DNA of 64,000 nt from Paramacrobiotus metropolitanus (lineage: Eukaryota; Tardigrada; Eutardigrada; Parachela; Macrobiotidae). A program made the translations under genes and the position numbers. Shown in pieces: positions 32,670 through 44,600 of this stretch (positions are counted from its first letter, which is position 1; each line of letters opens with the position of its first letter). Location: the NCBI RefSeq assembly GCF_019649055.1, contig NW_026570274.1, forward strand, positions 310,001 through 374,000. The letters run 5' to 3'. Under the pieces are notes generated by a model, which had not been told where the DNA came from, ran no database searches, and saw only the letters and a program-made list of their open reading frames with translations.

Positions 32670-34013
32670 ATGGCTCTTATTGAAGCTGGCTCAGAACCCT
32701 CCATGCTGTTGGAAAGTCACTTGTTTTATCTTCCAGCTACGCTAACGGAAAGGTGGAATACACATGACTATGACTTGGGGCCGTCTCAAGCCGTAACCGA
32801 CGATTCAAACGATATTGTATTTACAATTTCACCGTGTCAAACCGAGCTTATCAGCTTAGCTGACATTAGATTTTCATGTGATTTACACGTTACTAATTCT
32901 GCTGGAACTGTTCCAACAGAAAAGACTGTCTTGCACCAATTAACAATATTTTGCATAGTTTATTTCAATCAGTTACGGTTTCATTGGGAGGTCGCAACAT
33001 AACCGATAACAGTCCTTTGTATCACATTCGAGCGTACATTGAATCCCTTCTGGTTTCACTGTTCAGGCTCAGAACAGTCAGTTGAGCCTGTGTGGATTTG
33101 CGTTGGACACTGACCTTGACAAAGACCCGTTATACATGAATGAGATAAATGGGGCAACAACATTTCATAGTAAGGGTGCCGAAACGCGAAGAACATGGTT
33201 GCAGACTTTCCGTCCGTTGCAGTTGTCTGGTAAACTACACTGCGATTTGTTCCAGCAAGACCGACCACTAATTCCTGGTGTAGAGTTGAGCATTAAACTG
33301 ATACGAAACAGGGCTAATCTTTGTTTTCTTACTGATAATGATGTAGCGGCTCCAAAGGCTTTTGCTATTCGAAACCCCAAGCTGAAAGTTCGAAAGTATG
33401 AACCTTCTCCAGACTTTTAGCAGCCATGACAAAGCAACTAGTCACAACTAATGCAAAATATCACATCGAACGGGTTGCTTTAAGACAGACCACAATGCAA
33501 TCAGGCCAGCAGCAACTATCCTGGGCGAATATTGTTATTGGACAGTTACCCAAGGTTATGTTCTTTGCAATGTCACCCAATCGCTCGTTCGTTGGCGATT
33601 TTAAGTCAACTCCGTTCAATTTCCATCATTTCAACATATCTAACTTAAGTGCTGAAATTGATGGACAGCTTTTTCCTACGCGGGGGTATAACTTAGATTT
33701 CCAAAACGGTGCGTCAATTGAGGGATATGAAGGGTTGTTAGATACTCTAGAGCGGTTGCATGAAGGTCATGGCGAACTACCGTTTGACAGGTCCGTATTT
33801 AACAAAGGTGGTTTCAATATTTTTGGGTTTGACTTCACTCGCGGTCATACGGGTAGAGGAGCCTTGTCGCTGATAAGGCAAGGTAATTTAAACATCAATG
33901 TTAAATTTGCAAAACCGCTACCTGAAGGTATAGTTTGCGTAGCTATGATGGTCTTCGATAACATTATCGAAATTAACAACAATCGCCAAGTACTTTTCGA
34001 CTTTGCGCCATGA
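32670..34013 (+). CDS. hexon-like double jelly-roll major capsid protein, frameshifted
   Basis: The frames 32,670-33,002, 33,082-33,420 and 33,426-34,013 cover one protein of about 445 residues. Typical marks are the N-terminal ESHLFYLPATLTERW region, the SVTVSLGGRNITDNSPLY segment in the bridging frame near 32,965-33,030, the insertion loop around LSGKLHCDLFQQDRPLIPGV, and the C-terminal NVKFAKPLPEGIVCVAMMVF. Frame changes lie near 32,935, 33,060 and 33,415. It forms trimeric capsomers in predicted Polinton virions. The last domain overlaps the protease ATG by 4 bp. Confidence 0.85.
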
Positions 34014-34508
34014 ACAGCCTACAAATAGATTCAGCGCTGAAACAAGATCCTAACGTTCGCGACATTTTTGTCGGAGTATTTGCCAGTGATACACTGCCAG
34101 TAAAAGAATTTCCAGGTGCATACATATCTAACACTCAACCGTCAGGTGCGGCGGGTGAACACTGGGTAGCATTTTATTGTACAAAACCCGGTACGATAGA
34201 AGTTTTGATTCGTACGGAAAAATCCCGGTGACTATTCAGATGACATTGAAAAATGGATAGACAATGACTTTGTTATAATGTCGAATACTGAGCGACAAAG
34301 CTCTGATAGTACTGTATGTGGTCAATATTGTATGTTTTTCGTTTTATTACGTTGCTACGGGTTTTCGTATAAAGACGTCATGTCTGCTCTCACTAAGCAT
34401 AAAGGGGTGAATGATAAATTTGTATGTAAATTCATCAACAAGTTCTTCCGACTAAGGACTGTAGTCCGTGACGCAACATTTATACGCGACCTTATAAGAA
34501 ATGGTTAA
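34010..34508 (+). CDS. adenain-like cysteine protease, frameshifted
   Basis: Frames 34,010-34,231 and 34,278-34,508 form one Ulp1/adenain-fold protease. The catalytic His is in GEHWVAFYC, the acidic residue follows in the FDSYG segment in the shifted frame near 34,210, and the nucleophile Cys is in TVCGQYCMFFVLLRC. Length near 165-170 residues fits the family. It matures capsid proteins. One frame change lies around 34,205-34,230. Confidence 0.8.
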
Positions 34509-34702
34509 GCCGTTAGCTAAAAAAAGCAGCATCAGTATTCTTTGCAGTACTGGTCACCATGCTGCTGGTAGTCTTCAATACTTTAGAAATTGTTTCCTAT
34601 TTTATCAAGTCCACCAATCGTACGCAGTTGGAAGAATCAAGAAAAATTACGAAAGAGGTGCTTGATGTGATGGTGAGCGACGAAGCGACGCAAACAGATT
34701 AG
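34502..34702 (+). CDS. small single-pass membrane protein, one frameshift
   Basis: ATG 34,502 opens MVKPLAKK, then a frame change at the A7 run 34,518-34,524. The shifted frame encodes a hydrophobic helix (VFFAVLVTMLLVVFNTLEIV), then a charged tail ending SDEATQTD and TAG at 34,700-34,702. It overlaps the protease end. A type II or tail-oriented virion membrane protein is possible; the family is unknown. Confidence 0.5.
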
Positions 34703-34718
34703 GTTTTCCCTTTTATTG

Positions 34719-34740
34719 ATTTTTCCCCACCCTCTTTTTT
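34719..34740 (-). terminator. 3'-end motif shared by three Polinton genes
   Basis: On the minus strand, directly after the polymerase stop, AAAAAAGAGGGTGGGGAAAA leads into a CAATAAAA poly(A) signal. The same GAGGGTGGG(G)AAAAAT core follows the IAP gene (48,654-48,669, plus) and the ARH-BIR gene (25,497-25,512, minus), in the coding orientation each time. Confidence 0.55.
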
Positions 34741-34741
34741 T

Positions 34742-37700
34742 CTATCGCGTGCCAAAAGGCAGCGTTGTAAAATCATCCAACATGATGCGCTTGTCGTAAA
34801 CAAGCTTCAATTTCTTAGCTAACTGAACAGTATTAATTTCTTGGGTTTTTCCATTTCGTTTGATGTATTCTGGATATACAACCTGCACGTGCCCATCCAC
34901 ACCATCCAGTAACCGCTTCAGCTGGTTAAAATCCAAGGCTTTTCCAGTCCGCGTCAGCTCCTTCGTGACCGAGTCCCAATCCAGAATATCTTCCGTAAAT
35001 CCGTTCTGCATCATCCCTTTCACTTTCAACTCAATGCGCCCCGTGTCGGTTTCGTAGCTGTACACTTTTGGACCACAGGAAACAAATTTGACGATGTGAT
35101 TCTCGCCAGCTTCTAGCTGGTTATCCCAATCCCCAAGAATACTGCCGGTATCAGGAAGCCAGTCGCCAGGTCGGTGAATGAATATCACGGAATCCGTGTC
35201 GTAGTACAGGAGGCGCTCGCCCAACTTTTCCATGAGGGATAACAGTATAAGTCGCGCATGGCTGGTGGTGAAAGCGGCAATGACAACATTCGTACCGTTG
35301 CTACCTTCATTGTAGTCATCCACTTTCGAGTGTGTTACCATCAGACACGTTGGGTTTACGCCATAGACATCATGTATTTCAATAGCTTTTGAACGACACA
35401 GATCAGAATACCGTTTGGGGTCGTAGACAAACTCCGTTGAGTTCATATCGCAACTTTGACCGGTTTTACCCCAAAGACTGTTCACCACAATTTTGGTGGT
35501 GCTCTTCTTTCCAGCATCAAAAACCATAGCATCCGGATCCAAGGAAATGCCTTCGCGTTCTTTAACCGTCTGAATAAACTTGGCTTTCTTTTCATCGGTA
35601 TCGCACCACGCAGGCCAACCACTGGCTTCCATTTTCACTTTTAAAAACTTGTCCATGTATGCCGCAAAGAGCTTGGTGTCAGAATGCGTCCAGTGCCACA
35701 CTTCATACATTTCCACAACACGATACCCCACATCGATTGCATGATGTAGTTCGGGTGTCGCCCAAACCCCTTCGAAACAGCGATCATCGTCTGTATGCGC
35801 ACAGCGGTTCGCCGCTTTTTCCATCGCGCATTTTTGCATAGAACAAACATGAGTTTGCCGTTTATCGTGGCCGGTAAGACTGGATACAGGCATTGATCCG
35901 GAGCCGCTACTTTGCAGTAGACCAGTCCAAAATAATCTTTGGCATCCTTGAAATTGGATACGATTACTTCAGGATGGCCGACCGGGTATGCCTTGGTCTT
36001 GTTCACGAATGGGTACAAGCTAACAACGTCATAGTGCCTAATTTCTTCGTCATCCTTCACTTGGTAATACAAACGACTGGCATTCGTTCTGCCTCCTTTG
36101 AAGGCGTCACGAGGATTCATTGGCTCACGAATGTTCATATTCAGCAGAAATGCGGCAATATCGGGATCTTGTCGTTCTTTAAGCCACTCACAGCTCCATT
36201 TCACCTCCACAGTGTAGCCCTGACTTTCAAGGAAGCGTTCGCGTTCCTGGAACTCTTCGTAAACTTCGCGCATTTTCTTTTGGAGTATGGTACAACATCG
36301 TTTTCTTCAGTACAGAAAGGATGTCCATGGAAGACGCAGCCGTTATACTCGTAAACGGTTTGTGTTTCCTTGTCAAAACCGTCTACAAAGTATCGCCCAA
36401 TTTTAACTTCTTTGCCGTTCCGACCATGGCGTATACGGCCGTTTGCGCTCATGTTCTCCCATTCCAGCCATTGCGTGGCTTGAATACTAGTTCGTCGGTT
36501 TCTGTGCGGTCCGTGACTGGATAACGCGGCAACTTTGTTCTCGGGAAGGTGGAACATTCTCCAGTACCGGTAGCAGGCCGAAGGCATGGTCATACTTTCC
36601 ATTGGATTCAGCGACGTCAGAGCTTGGTAATCGCTGATAAACTTTAACGCACACACACGCAAAACCGTAACATCGTTCGAGCAATATGTCATCATCTGCT
36701 CGCGAAAATTGAACACCCCATTGGCGGCCGCTTTAGCTTCAGCGTGCCACTTTAGAAATTCTTCTTTTTGCTTTTTTCGCATTCCATCAATCATGTACTG
36801 TTCTGGCTCGGGCCAGGGCAAATCAGTTTTATCCCAATTTTCAGGCTTATTAAATCGATGTGGGAAGTCGCCTTTCTGCACCTCGATTTCCAAGCCAACC
36901 GCTTTTGGTAACTGACTCAACTTCAAAGCCAGAAAGTTGAGGGTATCGCGTGACCGGATCCCCAGTTTGCGGTACCGCAATTCCAACAACTGCGTCCCAC
37001 GCTTGATGACTTCCACTCCTTTCAAACCATTGTCCAACATGTACTTCAGGACAAAATGTCCATCATAGCCTCGAAAATTGTGTGCTACGATAGTAAATCC
37101 CCGATGCTTTTCTTGAAACAGCCAGCGCCCAAATGCCTCATCAACTTCCGCATTCATCGGCTGACCATCTTCCGGAAAACGTACTTCCGAACCATCAGCA
37201 TATTGCGCAACGATGCATGTGGGCACGTGACCATTCACCGGATCGTTGTAGGTTTCGTAATCGAAGAAAATGTATTTCATTTCTTCTTGCTGCCATGGTG
37301 GCGGTGCCTTGAGTGGTTTTATGTAGCACAAATGCGTAGCTTGGAGAAAAAACCATTGCACGTGTTGCAATAAATTTCCCCGCACTGGTGTGTTACACGT
37401 TTTGCCACGACTGGACAGATTCACAAAACACCGCATGTCTGGCAGATGAACATTTGCTCGCAATAATTCTTTCCATTTTTCCTTTTCTTCTTATGGATAT
37501 CGTAACACTGTTGGTTGTGGAACCGACGGCTGCATTCAGTGCAGGAGATTGTATTGTCCACCAGACAGTCGCTCTTGTTGCGGTAGCACGACCTACATTT
37601 CCCCTCGCAGCGATGACGTTCTTTATGATGATACGGTCGATCGCAATCATTGCAGAAGTAGGGTGAGCAGTAAAAGCCTGTCGCGGTTGTGACCAGGTCA

Positions 37701-38847
37701 AAATGCTCATTGTCCAGCAACAAAAAAATCTCCTGCATATCATGGGTTTTACGCTCGGGTACCCGTGCAATAATCATGTCGCCTTGATTGGCCGATATAA
37801 CTTTAATTTGAAACTCGGGAAATTCATTTTCCTGAAGCACGCTTAGGGCATCAAGGTCGCAGTAATGGCCAGGCTGCAGATCGCAGTTATTCATTATCTT
37901 AGTGGCCTCCGCTTCCAAGTTCCGACTGCGGTTAGCGCGAATATAGTTTTTCCATTTACTCTTATGCGGCGCAACTTCAAGGTCATGCGTTAGCCGAAAT
38001 TTCCCAGGAACAACGCGGCGGGCAAGCACAGGTTATTTTCTACACGGACGCTTACAATGGATTTCTTGAAACGATTTCTGTCATGCTTAACGTGCTGATG
38101 CCTGAGAAACCAGGATCCACCAGCCGGCATAATAGAGCGCCAGATCCGTATGGTGAAAGAATCGTCAATAACCAACTTTTGGCCGGAGTTCAGAAGCTCA
38201 ATACGATGCATAAAAGCGGGTATGCTAAAGTCAGAAAGTTTTCGCATGGTTAAATAGAACGCTCTTTCAAGCCCATCCGATTTGAGAGCCACAACAACAC
38301 GGTCCGTCGGGGCAAATTCTTTAAAGCACAAATCCATTATGACGCGCAAGATTTCTGGCATGATGAGCATGGTTTCTTCTTTTGCAAAAATTCGCGGTAG
38401 CGAGGCTATTTGGACACGGTATTTCTGTTCAGTGCTGTTGAAGGTTTTGAAAACGCGTTCCGATTCTTTGACCAATTGGAACAGACCTGAGAAATCGGGC
38501 AGCGATTCATCTCGGACCGCATTTCCACCAGCTTGCGGCGCTGGAGGATCTTCATACTGCCAGTCGTCCAGTTGCGCAAGAGCAAGAGCGGCAGCTAAAG
38601 ATCCTGGGCTTAACCGATCAACCTGATCCAGATGCAGCAAAGTCGTTGCTAGAGTCTGTTCATCATGTTCGTTGAACTCATTGGGATTAGCAAGCATGTG
38701 ATCAAAAGCTGCTTGATCTTCAGCGGTTAACTGGTACGCATCATTAACTTGCGGCTGCTGCTGCTGCTCATCATCAACATCCATCCACGGCTCACTAAGT
38801 ATGGCCGCAATAGCCGCATGATCAGAAGCAGATAACTGATAAGTCAT
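34742..38847 (-). CDS. polB: protein-primed family B DNA polymerase, frameshifted
   Basis: Five overlapping frames (38,847-37,990; 38,029-37,421; 37,463-36,201; 36,273-35,641; 35,893-34,742) make about 1,350 residues. An N-terminal extension ends in an OTU-like NNLCLPAALFLG segment. A Cys/His-rich zinc cluster follows (CNDCDRPYHH, then CEGKCRSCYR). The exonuclease has FFDYETYND, VAHNFRGYDGHFV and YCSNDVTVL. The polymerase has motif A VVSLYPF, motif B KIVVNSLWGKTGQ and motif C YYDTDSVIF. All catalytic acids are present. It replicates linear DNA from a protein primer. Four single-base frame changes separate the frames. It converges tail-to-tail with the capsid block. A TATAAA on the minus strand at about 38,900 suits its promoter. 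Confidence 0.92.
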
Positions 38848-39337
38848 TTTCGCCAGTCGTGAAGGATTTAAATGAAGAAAAATCTCGTGCCGCGCGGCTT
38901 TTATACACGAGCTGAATTATTGCAGCGTGTGCTTATTGGTCTGATGTTTTCTGTAATGCGATGCAATTGGTTAACAGTGTTTAAGCCACACCTTTGGGCG
39001 TTCCAGTGGGCGCGGGTGGATACTTACCGGCGCTAGCAGCGCCGGTAAGTAACCGCTCGGCCTTTTTTTTCGACATGTTTTAACGTAAAAATCTAACGGA
39101 AAAGCGCCGCGTTGTATTATTTTCAACAACAACAACAACAACCATCTCCATCGAAAACAGTCTACACCATTACCACAACACTGTAATTCCGCTATTACTG
39201 TAACCATTATCCCACGGAATGCGGTATCAAATGAGAGGTATGAAAACTGTACTGCCATTAGCCCATGGTATGTATTGTATGTAAAAACAAAACCATAAAA
39301 GAAAAACACTACGACATTTTAGTTTTGCGTGTTCACC
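38848..39337. other. polymerase promoter region and short spacer
   Basis: Contains the minus-strand TATAAAAG-type box at about 38,900. A perfect GC-rich inverted repeat (CTTACCGGCGCTagcAGCGCCGGTAAG) spans about 39,024-39,050 and could be a hairpin terminator or operator. A (CAA)n run lies at about 39,125-39,140. No gene. Confidence 0.45.
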
Positions 39338-40610
39338 TCAGTCTCTTGCTTCTTGGCAGGCGGTTCCTCGGTGTCGTTGTTGTCGTCGTCGTCGTCCGAA
39401 TGCTTTCGTTTGTTGCCGCCTTCGACAGTGTCCACAAGGCTCAGTGCCGTTCAGGTACTCGTCCAAGTCAATGTCTCCTACCAGGAGAGTGTCGTCCAAT
39501 TCCTCTTCGGCTTCGGTCTCCGGAACCGCGTCGATTTCTCCTTCTTCAGCTTCAGTCGCCGGCTCACTCTCCAACGTGTCATCCGCGAGAACGTGTTCAC
39601 CTTCTTCTTCTTCTTCGTTTTCGTCACGTCGCTTTCAGCTTCATCCGACGGATCGCCCTCAAAGAAACCCGAGTCAAGCGAGTTGTCCGGGGCGCCAGCA
39701 ATGCGTTCGTAGTAGAAGTCGTGCAGCCGCTTCTATAAACATCAAGCATTGAATATAACTTAAATTATGCACAAAAAAGTACATCAACGGCGCGGGTTCT
39801 TACCATAAAATCAGTTAGACGGAGAAACAGGAGAAGGACGCCGGCATTGCGGGTGTAACGCTGAAGATCAAACCACATATTCTTGGCCCGCTGATAGTAC
39901 GTGTAGTAGGTGTGGATCTGGTCAAACTCAGTACGTGAAGCCCAGTCCGAAATCAAGTCGTTGGCTTGCTCTAAAAGGTTAAATATGTTATAAGTATCGG
40001 AACAGACAAACACGAAAATCTTGACGAAAATGCAGTGGCTCACCAATGTACTGTGCAAGTTGTGGAAATTCGTCAGGCAAATCCGGAGTGGGAACAATGA
40101 GCCGATAGTAGAAATCGTGAAGTTGTTTCTACATGGAAAATTTTGAAATTAGCGATAAATCGTAAACCAAAGTCAAAGGAGAATTAAGAAATGCAAATCT
40201 AGGTGAAGAATAAGATTTACAGTGGCTGCTTACCAGAAATTCAGCGACATGGAGAAACAAGACGAGAGCATCATAATGGCGGATGTAGTAAGCAAGGTCA
40301 ATCCACAACGCATAGGCTAGGTTGAAATAGCCAGAATAACGCCGGATTCTGCGGCAGTGGTTGAGAGCCAACCAATCCGAAAACAATTCATTTGCGATCT
40401 CTATAAGAAGCCGAGGTTTTCTTTAGGTCATGGAGCAATAATCGTGTTATAAAGAGCCTCAATCTAACTATGAAAGGTCACCATTACTAATGTTAGAAAA
40501 ATAAATTTGACAGCTTTTGTAAATACATAAGTTAGCAATACATACTGTTTTAACTTACCAGTGTACTCTTCAAGCAGTGGAAACTCGTCCGGAAAATCAG
40601 GAATAGCCAT
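39338..40610 (-). CDS. spliced Polinton gene A with duplicated helical domain and acidic tail
   Basis: Five exons with clean GT/AG borders: 40,610-40,559, 40,400-40,234, 40,128-40,044, 39,970-39,804, 39,732-about 39,338. The pattern is a duplication: a short exon with PDxPDEFPxLxxY (exons 1 and 3) followed by a roughly 55-residue helical exon (exons 2 and 4, both with SDW near the start and LFLxxxxF at the end). Exon 5 begins with another KxLHDFYY unit like exon 3. The last exon is Glu/Asp-rich; two frames are open through its GAA/AAG repeat, so the exact C-terminus is uncertain. A TATATCC/GGATATAAG box lies on the minus strand at about 40,690. No family recognised. Introns inside a Polinton gene are unusual. 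Confidence 0.6.
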
Positions 40611-41699
40611 GGGAGATGCTGAAAATCCAGTTGCAGTGGTGCGTAAAATAAAACTGTTCGAATGATTTGATTTTGTGTTAGAGAAATCGACTTATATCCT
40701 CTGGCTTGGAACTCAACATTTTTTCTGGTGTGCAACCATTGGCTGCAGGTGATTTGTAAACTCCCACTACCCTTGACCAGACTGATGTGGTCCGAAGCAG
40801 AGAATTTTTGGTCTGGTGGACACTGGTTCTCTAACGATGTGGGTTGGGCTGTATGATACGTGAAGCTACCAAGGAAAATTCCTTTTGACCTATTAGGTAA
40901 AAGGCCCGAGGAGAACCATTGTAAGAATCCGGAAAAACCGTGTTTTGAACAATGGAAGTCGCGACGGAATCCGGCTCGCAGATATCAAGCTACCAGACCA
41001 AATCAAAGGAACGTGTAACCCAGATAAACAGGATTATGTCGGTAGCAAAACAATGCAATCTTGGTCAGTGTCGCGACGAATCCGGGATATTAGCTAGGCA
41101 ACAGGGTAAATGAACAGGAGAACGACAGCCATTATACCAAAAATCTCAAACAATAGAAACCAGGTCGCTGACGCGACTTATTCAGGATCTAAGATACGGA
41201 TGCAGGGTAAATCAAACCGTCGCTTGACCCAGAAAAACAAGAACATAATGGCTCTTATCCGGGTCGCGAGACGGATTACTGTTTATTGCTTGCGCTCTAA
41301 CCTCTTGTCATAGGTCTCCTCTCAACTTTCCTTTACTTCAACACATACCAAAATTCCACAGAAACTTGTCTTTTCTTTTAACATTTGTACTAAGAAACTC
41401 AACCGTACGCTTCGTGCCTTGTTGGTTTGAACTTTTCCTTACACGTATGTATGGAAACAGTAAGGTTTAGTCTTACGAAGGAGAAAGAGCCTTAACCAGA
41501 CCGACTGTAAGGAAACAAAAGAACAAGTACGGTGAAAAATCTGGAAACCAAATTTTCGCTGATATAAACCAACTGCAGCCACAGTTAATCCATCAGTTGC
41601 TCGAGCAGCAGTTTTTGGACGCTTCTTGGATCTTTTACTGTTAGCTCATAACAGCGCTGTAGACTTAGTAAGCATCAGTTAACGAGTGACCTTTACATA
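40611..41699. promoter_or_regulatory. divergent promoter region of spliced genes A and B
   Basis: Gene A has GGATATAAG on the minus strand at about 40,690. Gene B has GATATAAACC at about 41,562, followed by a 130-base leader to ATG 41,700. The stretch between contains several short repeated phrases (for example GACGxxATCCGG near 40,970 and 41,075). No ORF of note. Confidence 0.45.
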
Positions 41700-43171
41700 A
41701 TGTCTTCCCGAGCAGATTCAGTAGCATCTACCGGATCTTCTTCATCCTCATTGTCCTACGCATCATCCACTTCCTCCGATGGCGAGTATCGCCCATACAA
41801 CTTGGTGGATCCTGGTTGTCCGTTTGCTAATGCTTGTCTGGAGATTGACCAGTTTTTTCATGTGTTCACTCGCACGCCAACGACTGCAGAGCTGGCTGCC
41901 ATCTCCAATAGAGCATTCGGTAAGATAATTTTCCAATTGATTTTCTGTCTAATATTACAACAAAATTAAATTAAACAGAAATTGCTACCCGTATACGTCG
42001 TGATATGCTGGCCCGGCGTCCAAACGTAAGCGCCATGGATAATCTTCCTGATGCCTGGGTGCATGCTATCCATCTGGCTAATATGATTTTGGTAAGTTCC
42101 ATGATAGATTTGGTTTTGTTTTTTTGCCCCACCTTCAAAGGAGTGATATTATTTGTTAGCAAAATATATTAGCCGGATTCTTTATATAGTATAGTTGTCT
42201 GCCTTTTATAGGGAGACATTCAGTTTTTCCATGACGCCCGTCTTATTTCCTTGGTTGGTCCGTATGGCCCTTGCGCCGCCTACAATTCAGTCTACCAGTT
42301 TGGCGTGACCGGCACCGTGCCGTTCATTGGTGAGAACCCCTTACCCGCCTCGCAGCCTTACGCACCGCCAAGCCCACCACCACCACCACAACCAGCTACT
42401 GGCTTCTACACTCCAGCCAATGACTATCCTCCAGACAACACCCACCACATCTACACTCCAATCAACGACGGCGGCGTCTATACTGCTGCTTACGGCAGCG
42501 TCTACTCTCCGTTGCCTGACGACCACGAGCAAGAGCTAGCATTTTCCCTGCCACAACGTTCTCGCACACCGGAACCGACCCAGATGGTGGAGTACAGTCC
42601 TGCTTCTCCTGACATGTCAACTTTGAGCCATTACCTTACGCAGCCAGCACATACCTCTCGTTGGAATGTTGCCCGCGTTGCCCGGGATCGAATGCCTTCA
42701 CCGATTCGCACACAGCCCTTCAATTTGATTCGCTTGACGTCACCATCTTCTCCCAGCAGTCCATACCGCGCACGTCTTTTGGATGCGCCACGAGGTGGAC
42801 GCCGCCGCTCTTCAACTCCACCGTCACCCACAATGCCTTCCACGTCTGATGCTTTTACTACACCGACTCGCAATCCATGCCGATCACGCTTTGTGAATGC
42901 ACCGCAACGCCGCCGCCGCCCGCCAACACCGTTCCATTCAACGACTCCGCGCGCATCAACGCCAGTTCAAGACTATTCACCAGAGGACCAGACCGCCGTT
43001 GAAAGAATCAATAGCCTTCTTTCCCAACCTTTTATCCTTGACCAAATTAACCGCATCGCTAACTCACCCAGGGACCATTATCCGGAGGAAATTTACAGCC
43101 AGCCGACTACGCGAAAGCGTTCCACCGATTCGCCGAATGAATCAGACCCTCGCCGTCGCCGCTATAATTAA
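41700..43171 (+). CDS. spliced Polinton gene B, Ser/Pro/Arg-rich nuclear-type protein
   Basis: Three exons: 41,700-41,919, 41,979-42,091, 42,212-43,171, all in phase, about 430 residues. Exon 1 opens with a Ser-rich stretch (STGSSSSSLSYASSTSSDGE), and exons 1-2 form a helical region ending NLPDAWVHAIHLANMIL. Exon 3 continues with GDIQFFHDARLISLVGPYGP, then a long low-complexity Pro/Thr/Tyr segment (PPSPPPPPQP). It ends with several Arg clusters (RGGRRRSSTPPSP, PQRRRRPPTP, DPRRRRYN) that look like nuclear localisation and SR-like phosphorylation sites. Exon layout (acceptor before an E-I-A segment of about 38-55 helical residues) resembles gene A. Function unknown; a regulator of transcription or splicing is plausible. 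Confidence 0.65.
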
Positions 43172-43239
43172 TTAGCAATTTGCCTAATTTCTAATATTTC
43201 CCGTTTTTAAAAATTGTTTTGTTTGTTAGGAATCTCGGA

Positions 43240-44600
43240 CTTGAACTATTGGTCACTGTCTTGTGTCTTTGTGGTAGAGGTTTAGCCTGGAACTAATGTT
43301 GTGGTATGTTGTACTACTGTTGTACTAATGTTGTACTAGCCAACTGTGTTATGTTGTAGTGGGTGGCGATTTGTATTAAACTACGTTAAACACAGTGTGT
43401 GGTGCCATGTATTAAACTATGCTGTCTAGCTTGTTTATAAGCACGAAGAAGCTCTGTCTAGCTTAGTCATTAAATCAAGTTTTTAGTCTATCTGTATTGG
43501 TTTAATTGTAACAAGGATAGGTCCGGCTGTATAGGTTAAGATACTATTACATTTTGTGCCCATTCATTAAGTAAAAGAATGTCATGATTAGCTCCGGTTA
43601 GCTTTCCATGAATACGGAACTACCGTATTGTTTTATGAGATGAGTGGCATCGTTCTTTGAATATTAAATGCTTTTAATCCGGGTTCAACGTGTTTGTAGT
43701 CGGGAGGTTATTGTATATCAAATTATACACTAGCGGTCTATGGGTCAATAAAACAAAACCCTTTTATCAACAGAGGTTTCATTAGTATCCGGGTTAATAA
43801 GACAGCTAGTGACGTAACACAGTGGTCTGAGCGAAGCGAGGACCACGCGCGCCCTCTCGGTGTGTGCGCGTGAAGCCGATGCCCAATTTCAAGTCTGTGT
43901 AATAGCTGGCTGTTGTATCAGTACGCTCGTATTAGTTTAAGCCCACCCACATGGGTTCTCTCTGATATTAGCGCGTTTCAGTCACTCATTGTTTTAGGAA
44001 CGGTTTTTATTGGTTGATTCAAAACTGAAGTACGCCAACGTAGGTTTCTCTCTGATATTAGCGCGTTTCAGTCACTCATTGTTTTAGGAACGATTTTTAC
44101 TGGTTGATTTGAAACTGAAGTACGCCCACGTAGGTTTCTCTCTGATATTAGCACGTTCCAGTTACTTTCTGTAATACAAGTAATGGTGGTATTGTTCAGT
44201 GAAACGTTACGGTTGGTTACTAGTCTAAACGTCAATTTTTAGTCTGGTCAACAGAGTTCAGTTAACGGGTGGCGTAGTACAAGTAACTAAAACAATAGTT
44301 AATACGTTGTTTTAAATTTTGAGAGTTGAAACCTACACTTTTTTGAGTATAAAACCTCAGCGGCCAAGCAAATTTTTTCATTCCAAAGTTTTTTTTAATC
44401 CAATCCACCTACCTTGGAATACCTGCCTGGATTTCCTCATATTTTCAGTTAGTTCAGTTTATCTTTTACTCCATGGCTCCCTTCAAGTATCTTGCGGATT
44501 ATCAGGAGTGGTGCCGCCAGCAATGTGGTAAGTCTTATCCCTTTTTTAAAAATCTTTATAATTTTTTAATTTTTTATTATTAAAACTATTTAATATTATT
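43240..44600 (+). repeat. left arm of 1.36-kb inverted repeat inside the Polinton
   Basis: Matches 46,288-47,644 inverted at about 98% by eye. The arm contains a 90-bp tandem repeat starting at 43,956, 44,046 and 44,136 (TTCTCTCTGATATTAGCGCG). It also has a CRE-like GTGACGTAAC at 43,809-43,818, a hairpin GTGGTC...GACCAC at 43,822-43,846, a TATAAAAC box at about 44,347 and an exon-1 copy with donor at 44,473-44,527. Here that exon faces no downstream coding exon, so this arm's promoter appears to lack a partner gene. Confidence 0.9.
44473..44527 (+). other. orphan copy of gene C exon 1
   Basis: Same sequence as exon 1 of gene C (46,415-46,361), encoding MAPFKYLADYQEWCRQQC and ending at GTAAGT. 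The unique sequence beyond the arm (44,601-44,911, plus strand) has no matching exon, so any transcript would be non-coding or would splice elsewhere. Confidence 0.6.

Noticed and set aside
39265-39752. Plus-strand Ser/Leu-rich ORFs
   Set aside because: They are antisense to the acidic last exon of gene A, whose splice sites and domain pattern support the minus strand.
42327-42873. Alternative-frame ORFs over gene B
   Set aside because: Shadows of a low-complexity Pro/Thr/Ser coding exon.
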